Positions 7,792 through 14,436 of a stretch of DNA of 64,000 nt are shown in pieces. Below the pieces are notes generated by a model. It ran no database searches and had not been told where the DNA came from. It was given only the letters and a program-made list of their open reading frames with translations. The translations under genes were made by a program, and so were the position numbers. Each line of letters opens with the position of its first letter. Within the stretch, counting starts at the first letter, position 1. The stretch lies in NCBI RefSeq assembly GCF_013177735.1, contig NZ_WOEZ01000185.1:1-64000 (forward strand). Direction: 5' to 3'. Origin of the DNA: Paraburkholderia elongata. GTDB taxonomy: Bacteria; Pseudomonadota; Gammaproteobacteria; Burkholderiales; Burkholderiaceae.

Positions 7792-7926
7792 ACGGTCCGC
7801 CGGGCTGCCACGCAAGGGAATGCCGGCGCAGGGCGGCCAACCCAGCCACGCCCCTGCCCACGAGAAACAGCCGGTGCAAAGGTGGCGAAAACGCGGCAAA
7901 ACACCGGCAAAAAGGTCGTAGAAAGG

Positions 7927-7955
7927 TCGTCAAGCGACTGATTTTCTGGCATAAT
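7927..7955 (+). promoter_or_regulatory. Predicted sigma-70 promoter of rpmE
   Basis: TCGTCA (7927-7932) and CATAAT (7950-7955) are separated by 17 bp, about 100 bp before the rpmE start. The preceding 135 bp after mtfA hold no clear terminator. Confidence 0.55.
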
Positions 7956-8055
7956 CGCCGTTTTTCGACCATAGGCAAGTGGCTCGCGCCTAGATGCTGT
8001 CCGCCTTCATAGCGGCTGCACGCGGGTTGGCTACCGCCAGATTAAAGGAAAGACC

Positions 8056-8322
8056 ATGAAAGAAGGCATTCACCCGGATTACCGCGAAGTCCTGTTCGTC
8101 GACATGTCGATCGACTTCAAGTTTGTCACGCGCTCGACCATCCTGACGCGTGAAACCGCCGAATTCAACGGCAAGACCTACCCGCTCGCCAAGATCGAAG
8201 TGTCGTCGGAATCGCATCCGTTCTACACCGGCCAACAAAAGATCATGGACACGGCAGGCCGCGTCGAGAAGTTCAACAAGAAGTTCGGCTCGCGCGCTAC
8301 CGGCAAGGCAGCAGCGAAGTAA
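8056..8322 (+). CDS. rpmE2: 50S ribosomal protein L31, type B
   Basis: The 88-residue large-subunit protein begins MKEGIHPDYREVLFVD. It contains no cysteine, so it is the zinc-free type B paralogue that replaces zinc-binding L31. A strong AAAGGAAAG binding site precedes the ATG. In the same neighbourhood as rho, as in relatives, but here separated from it by the MerR-MFS-mtfA block and the insertion sequence. A perfect intrinsic terminator follows at 8366-8395. Confidence 0.96.
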   Translation: MKEGIHPDYREVLFVDMSIDFKFVTRSTILTRETAEFNGKTYPLAKIEVSSESHPFYTGQQKIMDTAGRVEKFNKKFGSRATGKAAAK

Positions 8323-8365
8323 TACGCGCTTCGTCGCCGGCCTTGGCCCGCAACGAAGCAGCAGC

Positions 8366-8395
8366 AAAAAAGGGCAGCGCAAGCTGCCCTTTTTT
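8366..8395 (+). terminator. Intrinsic terminator of rpmE
   Basis: GGGCAGC at 8372-8378 and GCTGCCC at 8383-8389 form a 7-bp stem with a GCAA loop, flanked by A6 and followed by T6. Confidence 0.93.
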
Positions 8396-8502
8396 GTCGC
8401 CCTATTCCGGACGCCCGGATGCGAAGCGTCGCCCAGCGAATCGTCGCCCGTCGCGGCGCCATATTACGGGCATCCCACTCACGTTGCGAGCCGTTACCGG
8501 TC

Positions 8503-8532
8503 GTGACGCGCATCGCACGGCACGACTACAAT
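8503..8532 (+). promoter_or_regulatory. Predicted promoter for the GT-C glycosyltransferase-like gene
   Basis: GTGACG (8503-8508) and TACAAT (8527-8532) are 18 bp apart. The -10 box covers the ATG at 8531, which argues that translation starts further down, at 8615. Confidence 0.5.
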
Positions 8533-8614
8533 GCCGGATGCTCCAAATTGGCCATTCCCGCCGGACATTCCGTCCGGTCCCGGCTGCACCGCTTATCCGA
8601 TATCCACACACCGC

Positions 8615-10372
8615 ATGAGACCTGTCGTTCGCCTCACTGCCTCCGCGACCAGTGCGTTGCCGCGCTGGCTGCTGCTGACCATCTGCATCGTCTACGCCTT
8701 CTTCGGCCTGTTCGGCCGGGATCCGTGGAAGAACGAGGACGCAGCCGGCTTCGGCGTCATGTGGACGATGGCCAACGGCAGCGCACACGACTGGCTGCTG
8801 CCGAATCTGGTCGGCAAGTACATGACGGAAGACGGCCCGCTCGGCTACTGGCTCGGCGCCAGCGCGATCCGCGCGCTCGCGCCGTGGGTCGACGCGAGCA
8901 ATGCCTCACGCGTGTTTACCGGCCTGCTGTTTTGCGCGGCCTGTGCGTTCGTCTGGTATGCGGCCTATCTGCTCGGCCGGCGCGCCGAAGTACAGCCGTT
9001 CAAATACGCGTTCGGCGGCGAGCCGGAGCCGCGCGACTACGGCCGCACTCTCGCCGACGGCGCGCTGCTGATCCTGCTCGCCTGCTTCGGCCTCGCCGAA
9101 CGCGGCCACGAAACCACGCCGCAACTGGCGCAGTTCTTTGGCATCGCCATGCTCGTCTACGGGCTCGTGCGGATGATCGACAAGCCGATCCAGGGCGCGC
9201 TGATCTGGGGCCTGGCGCTCGGCCTCGTTGCTCTCTCCAGCAGCCCGGTGCTGGTCGGCGCGCTGTTGCTCGGTACCCTGGCGATGGCGCTGATCGTGCG
9301 CGAAGCGCGTTCGCGCTGGCTGCTGCTGGCCGGTCTGCCGGTGGCGCTAGCGCTGTCGGTTGCATGGCCGATTACCGCGCTCGCCGCCTATCCCGACGAC
9401 GCCGTCTGGTATCTGAACCAATGGGTGCACGTCAGCCTGTCGTCGTTCGCCGGGCCGCCTGGCTCGGTGGCCGCCTACGCGCTCAAGAATCTGCCGCTCT
9501 TCACATGGCCGGCCTGGCCCCTGGCGCTCTGGGCGTGGTTCAGCTGGTCGGGCCTGCGGCGCGCGCCGCACGTCGCGATTCCGCTTTCGGTGATCGGGCC
9601 GCTGCTCGTTCTGGTCGTGTTGCAGAGCCATCAGTCGAACCGGCTTTACATGCTGTTGCTGCCGCCGCTCGCGGTGCTGGCCGCCTTCGCGCTGCCCACG
9701 CTCAAACGCGGCGCGATCAACGCGATCGACTGGTTCGCACTGTTGAGCTTCACGATCCTCGGCAGCTTCGTCTGGCTGGTGTACATTGCTGGGCTGACCG
9801 GTTTCCCGCATCCGCTTGCGCGCAACCTCGCGCGCCTCGCTCCGGGTTTTGCGCCGCAGTTCAAGGTCCTGTCGTTCGTGTGCGCGGTCGCCGTGACGAT
9901 CTGCTGGTTCGTGTTGGTGCAATGGCGCCTGGCCCGTCATCCGAAAGTGCTGTGGCGCAGTGTGGTGCTCTCGAGCGCCGGCACGACGCTGATGTGGGTG
10001 CTGCTGATGACGCTGTGGCTGCCGGTCGTCAACTACAGCCGGACCTATAAGGACGTCGCGGAGCAGATCGCAAGCCATCTGCCAGAGGACTACACCTGCA
10101 TCTCGCCGGTGCGCCTCGGTAACGCGCAGATCGCGACTTTCGCCTATTTCGGCGACATGCATTTCTCCTTCAACGAGGATTGCGACGTGATCCTGCGTCA
10201 GGACACCCAGGACTTCGGCGACCCGAGCGCGATGTCGGACTTCATGTGGAAGCTGGTCTGGGAAGGCCGCCGCGTGGCCGACCGCGACGAACGCTTCCGC
10301 CTGTATGTGCGGATCGACCGTCCGAAGCCGCCGGTCGTCAAACGCCGCAACTGGCATAAGAAGCCAGACTGA
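8615..10372 (+). CDS. ArnT/PMT-like GT-C glycosyltransferase, membrane protein
   Basis: About 585 residues with many hydrophobic helices in the N-terminal two thirds and a soluble C-terminal domain of about 110 residues. GRDPWKNED near residue 40 resembles the acidic first periplasmic loop of lipid-linked sugar (GT-C) transferases such as ArnT. It is distinct from the arnT of the operon at 26379, so it probably moves another sugar, or acts on another acceptor. The ATG at 8615 is preferred because the earlier ATG (8531) lies inside the predicted -10 box; neither has a clear binding site. The MATE gene follows after 2 bp. Confidence 0.72.
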   Translation: MRPVVRLTASATSALPRWLLLTICIVYAFFGLFGRDPWKNEDAAGFGVMWTMANGSAHDWLLPNLVGKYMTEDGPLGYWLGASAIRALAPWVDASNASRVFTGLLFCAACAFVWYAAYLLGRRAEVQPFKYAFGGEPEPRDYGRTLADGALLILLACFGLAERGHETTPQLAQFFGIAMLVYGLVRMIDKPIQGALIWGLALGLVALSSSPVLVGALLLGTLAMALIVREARSRWLLLAGLPVALALSVAWPITALAAYPDDAVWYLNQWVHVSLSSFAGPPGSVAAYALKNLPLFTWPAWPLALWAWFSWSGLRRAPHVAIPLSVIGPLLVLVVLQSHQSNRLYMLLLPPLAVLAAFALPTLKRGAINAIDWFALLSFTILGSFVWLVYIAGLTGFPHPLARNLARLAPGFAPQFKVLSFVCAVAVTICWFVLVQWRLARHPKVLWRSVVLSSAGTTLMWVLLMTLWLPVVNYSRTYKDVAEQIASHLPEDYTCISPVRLGNAQIATFAYFGDMHFSFNEDCDVILRQDTQDFGDPSAMSDFMWKLVWEGRRVADRDERFRLYVRIDRPKPPVVKRRNWHKKPD

Positions 10373-10374
10373 TC

Positions 10375-11754
10375 ATGTTCGCCGACGTACGGAAAATCGC
10401 CGGGCTCGCATGGCCCGTGCTAATCGGCCAACTGGCGATCATCGCGTTCGGCGTGATCGACACGGCGATGGTCGGCCGCTATTCAGCCGTCGATCTCGCC
10501 GCGCTCGGCCTCGGCTCGTCGATCTATATTTCCGTCTATATCGGCCTGACCGGCATCCTGACCGCGCTGCAACCGATCACCGCGCAACTCTACGGCGCGC
10601 GCCGGTACATTGAGATCGGAGAAGAAGTGCGCCAGGCTTTGTGGCTCGCGCTCGCGTTGACCGTGATCGGCTTTCTGATTCTCTATTTTCCAGGGCCGGT
10701 ACTGCAGGTGGCGCGTGTACCCGAAGCGCTGCATGAGCGCACGGTCGCCTACCTGCAGATTCTGGCGTTCGGCTTGCCGGCCGGCCTCGCCTTTCGCGTC
10801 TACAGCTCGATCACCAATGCGGTCGGTAAGCCGCGGCTCGTGATGATCCTGCAGATCGGCGCGCTGCTGCTCAAATTTCCGCTCAACACGTGGTTCATCT
10901 TTGGCGGACTCGGCGTGCCGGCGCTCGGCGGGCCGGGTTGCGCGCTTGCCAGCACCGCGATCAACTGGGGGCTGGCCGTGGTTGGGATGCTGCTGTTGAC
11001 GCGCGTCTACGTGTTCAAGCCGTTCGCGATCTTTGCGCACTTCTGCTGGCCGGTCTGGCGCCGGCAGGCGGCGCAGCTGCGCCTGGGCATTCCGATGGGT
11101 CTGTCGTACCTGATCGAAGTCACTTCCTACACGTTCATGGCGCTCTTCATTGCGCGCTTCGGCACGACGACGCTCGCCGGACACCAGATCGCCGGCAACA
11201 TCGGCGCGGTACTCTATATGACGCCGCTGTCGATCGGGATCGCTGCGTCGACGCTGGTCGCCCAGGCGCTCGGCGCGCATCGCCCGGAAGCGGCGCGCAC
11301 GCTGTCGCGGCACGGCATCATGATGGCCATGGCGATTGCCTGCTGTTACGGCGCGATCGTGCTAGTGCTGCGGCCGTACGTGATCGAAGGCTATACACCG
11401 GATGCGCAGGTCGCGGCGGCGGCGATGCCGCTGGTGCTGATCGTCGTGTGCTATCACCTGTTCGATGCCTTGCAGATCACTACCGCGTTCGTGCTGCGCG
11501 CGTACAAGGTGGCGGTCGTGCCCACCGTTATCTATGCAGTTGCGCTGTGGGGCGTGGGGCTCGGCGGCGGGTATCTGCTCGGCTTCAATGTCTCCGGCAC
11601 CACGCCGGAATGGCTGACCGGTGCGCGCGGCTTCTGGGTCGCCAATACGGCGAGCCTGGCGATCGCCGGCATCGGTTTGCTGTTGTACTGGCGTGGCGTG
11701 AGCAAGCGGTATTTGCGCGCCGAGGCGATGGTCAGGGTGGATTCGGCGGCTTGA
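10375..11754 (+). CDS. MATE-family efflux transporter
   Basis: The 459-residue inner-membrane protein has about 12 hydrophobic helices in two MatE repeats (roughly 10-170 and 235-400), with the typical openings LAWPVLIGQLA and LRLGIPMGLSYLIE. It is a NorM/DinF-like cation-coupled exporter of unknown substrate. It starts 2 bp after the glycosyltransferase-like gene and is probably translated from the same mRNA, a pairing that hints at shared export of a glycosylated compound or lipid, but this is inference. Confidence 0.9.
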   Translation: MFADVRKIAGLAWPVLIGQLAIIAFGVIDTAMVGRYSAVDLAALGLGSSIYISVYIGLTGILTALQPITAQLYGARRYIEIGEEVRQALWLALALTVIGFLILYFPGPVLQVARVPEALHERTVAYLQILAFGLPAGLAFRVYSSITNAVGKPRLVMILQIGALLLKFPLNTWFIFGGLGVPALGGPGCALASTAINWGLAVVGMLLLTRVYVFKPFAIFAHFCWPVWRRQAAQLRLGIPMGLSYLIEVTSYTFMALFIARFGTTTLAGHQIAGNIGAVLYMTPLSIGIAASTLVAQALGAHRPEAARTLSRHGIMMAMAIACCYGAIVLVLRPYVIEGYTPDAQVAAAAMPLVLIVVCYHLFDALQITTAFVLRAYKVAVVPTVIYAVALWGVGLGGGYLLGFNVSGTTPEWLTGARGFWVANTASLAIAGIGLLLYWRGVSKRYLRAEAMVRVDSAA

Positions 11755-11895
11755 CGGGGTTTGTTGCGCTCAATCGGCTTGCTGGGCTTGCTGTGGCATG
11801 GCCCGCTTATGCTAGCTGGGTTACCATACCGTAACGCCGGCGCGCTGGTGGAGTCGCATGCAATAATTGACCGTTAGTTGCGTCTTTGCCCCTAT

Positions 11896-11921
11896 AAAAA
11901 GCGGCTGCACCGGGCAGCCGC
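11896..11921 (-). terminator. Intrinsic terminator of the MerR/decarboxylase-family operon
   Basis: GCGGCTGC (11901-11908) pairs with GCAGCCGC (11914-11921) around ACCGG; on the minus strand five T follow. It lies 15 bp past the stop of the gene at 11936. Confidence 0.88.
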
Positions 11922-11935
11922 CCTTCTCTTTTGTC

Positions 11936-12346
11936 TCAAGCCGCCTGCGCTTCCCCCAACGCCTGATCACGTCGATCGAAAATCTCCCGCGCCGCGAACA
12001 GTGCGTTCAGCGCCGCCGGGAAACCCGCGTAGAGCGCCATCTGCATGAACACCTCGACGATCTCCTCGCGCGTGCAGCCGACGTTCAAGGCCGCCTCGAT
12101 ATGCACCTTCAACTGCGGTTGCGCGCAGCCGAGCGTCGCCAGTGATGCAATCGTCGCGATCTCGCGCGCGCGCAGATCGAGTTGCGGCCGGCTGTAAATA
12201 TCGCCGAAGCCGAATTCGATCAGCAGGCGTCCGAAATCCGGCGCGATCGGTGCAAGCGCGGCGATCACCTGTTCGCCGGTCGAGCCGTCGATTTCCTTCA
12301 GTTTGTTCCAGCCTCGGGTGTAGCGATCGTTTTGTGCGTGTTCCAT
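11936..12346 (-). CDS. Carboxymuconolactone decarboxylase-family protein
   Basis: The 136-residue protein belongs to the CMD/AhpD-like all-helical family. The core LRAREIATIASLATLG and CAQPQLKVHIEAALNVG carries the conserved histidine of the PcaC type; the AhpD CxxC pair is absent. PcaC acts in protocatechuate degradation, but no other pca gene is nearby and the regulator is an AdhR/NmlR-like MerR, so a stress-related role is as likely. The start at 12346 lies inside the MerR gene, an overlap of 49 bp, so the two are translated from one mRNA in different frames. Confidence 0.88.
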   Translation of the reverse strand: MEHAQNDRYTRGWNKLKEIDGSTGEQVIAALAPIAPDFGRLLIEFGFGDIYSRPQLDLRAREIATIASLATLGCAQPQLKVHIEAALNVGCTREEIVEVFMQMALYAGFPAALNALFAAREIFDRRDQALGEAQAA

Positions 12347-12807
12347 GGTGAGTCCTTTTCCGAATGCGTAAGCGATTGGGTGTCGTCGATCTGTCGTGTC
12401 GGAGTGCTCGTGGCGGGCTGCCGCTCGGCGGGTTGCCGCCCAGCCGCTTCGTAATAGGCGATTTTGTCGATGATCGCGCCGAGATTGCTTTGCAACTCAG
12501 CGATCCGCGCCAAAACCGCGTCCCGATGCGCCACCAGCATGTCGCGGCGCTCGCCCACCGTAGGTTTACCTTCTGCCCGCAGCGCCGCGAACGCCTGCAT
12601 CCCGGCGATCGGCATGCCGGTCGCCTTCAGACGCATCACGAACTGCAGCCAGTCGAGATCGGCCGGCGAATACAGGCGATGCCCCGCCTGCGTGCGCCCG
12701 ACCGCTCGAATCAGGCCGGCCTGTTCGTAGTAGCGCAGCGTGTGGGTGGAGACGCCGATCGTTCCGGCGACCTCGCCGATGGTGAGTGCTTTTGACATTT
12801 TCGACAT
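12298..12807 (-). CDS. MerR-family regulator, AdhR/NmlR-like
   Basis: 169 residues: N-terminal winged helix (about 8-75, TIGEVAGTIGVSTHTLRYYE), a coiled dimerisation helix (about 85-125) and a loose polar tail. The tail is encoded by the segment that overlaps the downstream gene. The promoter carries a 20-bp dyad between a TTGACT -35 and a TAACCT -10 spaced by 19 bp, the hallmark of MerR-type activation, so it very likely controls its own operon. The predicted transcript start is only a few nucleotides before the ATG; a second in-frame ATG three codons later is an alternative start. Confidence 0.9.
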   Translation of the reverse strand: MSKMSKALTIGEVAGTIGVSTHTLRYYEQAGLIRAVGRTQAGHRLYSPADLDWLQFVMRLKATGMPIAGMQAFAALRAEGKPTVGERRDMLVAHRDAVLARIAELQSNLGAIIDKIAYYEAAGRQPAERQPATSTPTRQIDDTQSLTHSEKDSPWNTHKTIATPEAGTN

Positions 12808-12817
12808 GACGGAACTC

Positions 12818-12848
12818 AGGTTAGGACTTCGAGTGCACTCTAAGTCAA
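12818..12848 (-). promoter_or_regulatory. MerR-type promoter with 19-bp spacer and operator dyad
   Basis: Reading the minus strand: TTGACT (12848-12843), a 19-bp spacer and TAACCT (12823-12818). The spacer is filled by the dyad ACTTAGAGTGCACTCGAAGT (12845-12826), whose arms match at all but one pair. This closely resembles the operators reported for AdhR/NmlR-type regulators (recalled, not searched). Confidence 0.85.
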
Positions 12849-13109
12849 GTGGAAGACGCTGTCATTTGTTCGCGCTGTCATTATTTATAGTGGGCCACGT
12901 TGATCGATAAACTCATAACCGCTTAATCGCCAGGCAAAAGCTTCAAATATTGTCCCGCCTGATTTACTTGTCATGAATCGATCGGTATAAATCGTCGGCG
13001 TTTGTAAATAAGGGCGCGCAATTTGTTCTATGCTTAAGCGCAGCGCCTGCTGACAGGCTGCGTCGTCCGTTCCCGGCTAACTTTTTTTGCCCTCGATGGA
13101 GTGCTTGCC
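12849..13109. other. Intergenic region between divergent merR and comEA-like genes
   Basis: A relatively AT-rich stretch (about 12880-13030) with several TTTATA-like boxes but no pair at proper spacing. It must hold the promoter of the ComEA-like gene. No RNA gene or repeat seen. Confidence 0.4.
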
Positions 13110-13703
13110 ATGCTGAAGAAGCTTTTGATGATTTGCGTTGCTTTGGCTTTATCGCTGTCAGCCGGATTTGCGGCGGCCGTCGAAGTGAATTCCGCCGATC
13201 AGGCGGCGCTCGAATCGGTAAAGGGTATCGGCCCGGTGCATGCGAAAGCAATCATCGACGAACGCACCAAGAACGGCCCGTTTAAGGATGCCGAGGATCT
13301 CGCTACTCGCGTCAAAGGCCTCGGCACCAAATCGGTGACCAATCTCGAAGCGGCAGGTTTGACCGTCAACGGCTCGTCCACGCCGCCGGCCGGCGCCAAG
13401 GCAGCCACGAAGTCCACCAGCACCACGAGCACCAAGGCGGCACCGGCGGCGGCACCTACAGCGACTACCGCCGCCGCAACAACGGCACCAGCGGCACCAG
13501 CTGCGCCTGCCGCGGCATCCGGCACCCAGGCATCGAAGTCGAAGAAGAAGAGCAAGACCGCGGCGTCCGACGCGGCTGCCGCTTCGGCGCCGGCTACGGC
13601 GGCTGCAGCAAGCGCGCCAGCTGACGCCTCCAGCACCAAGGCCTCGAAGAAAACGGCTAAGAAGAGCAAGGCTGCGTCGGCTGCCGCAACCTCCGGCGCG
13701 TAA
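13110..13703 (+). CDS. ComEA-like helix-hairpin-helix protein with a histone-like tail
   Basis: 197 residues. A signal peptide (1-23, ending GFAAA) precedes a single helix-hairpin-helix pair (about 25-85; VNSADQAALESVKGIGPVHA, then GLGTKSVTNLE), the DNA-binding module of ComEA, which pulls incoming DNA through the periplasm during transformation. From residue 88 to the end the chain is almost only Ala, Thr, Ser, Pro and Lys with KSKKKSK and KKTAKKSK clusters, resembling histone H1-like tails. The ATG at 13110 follows TGGAG at 8 bp spacing. Whether it serves competence or another DNA-binding role is open. Confidence 0.85.
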   Translation: MLKKLLMICVALALSLSAGFAAAVEVNSADQAALESVKGIGPVHAKAIIDERTKNGPFKDAEDLATRVKGLGTKSVTNLEAAGLTVNGSSTPPAGAKAATKSTSTTSTKAAPAAAPTATTAAATTAPAAPAAPAAASGTQASKSKKKSKTAASDAAAASAPATAAAASAPADASSTKASKKTAKKSKAASAAATSGA

Positions 13704-13847
13704 CATTGTGGCTTGAGCATCGGCAGCGCGATGGCGTGTATAAGCCGCTCCGCTACCGCCCGCCTCGCCTCCCCAGCGCCGCGCAACCGCGCGGCGTTTT
13801 CACCCGCCGACCCGTCAAGCACGTGTCGGCATTCAAGAGAGTCCATC

Positions 13848-14267
13848 ATGAGCCTACTCGACACTATCGGTTCCCTGGTTGGCAAATCGCCCGAGGGCGG
13901 TGGCCAGCAAGCCCTCGTTTCAGCCGCACTGGAGTTCGTCAATAACCAGCCGGGCGGCCTGAACGGCCTGATTAGCAGCTTCAAGGAAAAGGGCCTCGGC
14001 GACGTCGTTTCGTCGTGGGTCGGTAACGGTGAGAACCAGGCGATCGCACCCGATGCGCTACATAGTGTGCTCGGCTCGGATGCTGTCGCCAGCCTCGCAG
14101 CGAAAGCCGGCGTGCAGCCGGACCAGGTCACGGGCCTCCTGTCGCAGATCCTGCCGCACGTCGTCAATGCGGCCACGCCCAATGGTGAAGTGCCCGCCGA
14201 GGGCCAGGTGAACGCGAGCAGCGTGCTCGGCAGTCTGTCGTCGCTGTTCGGCAAGGGCAACGCGTAA
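13848..14267 (+). CDS. YidB-family (DUF937) protein
   Basis: The 139-residue protein begins MSLLDTIGSLVG and carries the DUF937 core (GGLNGLISSFKEKGLGDVVSSW, shown here in part: GGLNGLISSF), with glycine-rich amphipathic helices and no signal peptide. Function of the family is unknown. The ATG at 13848 is preceded by AAGAGAG; the frame is open further upstream but without a binding site. A bidirectional terminator separates it from the convergent clpB. Confidence 0.87.
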   Translation: MSLLDTIGSLVGKSPEGGGQQALVSAALEFVNNQPGGLNGLISSFKEKGLGDVVSSWVGNGENQAIAPDALHSVLGSDAVASLAAKAGVQPDQVTGLLSQILPHVVNAATPNGEVPAEGQVNASSVLGSLSSLFGKGNA

Positions 14268-14323
14268 CGCCGAATGTATCGGCCGCCGCCGCACTGATTC
14301 GAGCGCGCGGCGGCAAATAAAAA

Positions 14324-14355
14324 GGGCAACGAATCAAGATTCGTTGCCCTTTTTT
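14324..14355. terminator. Bidirectional terminator between the YidB-family gene and clpB
   Basis: GGGCAACGAATC (14324-14335) and GATTCGTTGCCC (14338-14349) form a 12-bp perfect stem. T6 follows on the plus strand and TTTTTATTT on the minus strand, so it can end both convergent transcripts. Confidence 0.92.
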
Positions 14356-14436
14356 CATTCGTCCGTCAGGGGCGGCTCAACCACCGCCGCCCTGTTGGAG
14401 CTGCGATACGCACCGCAGGGGTTACTAGAACACCAC

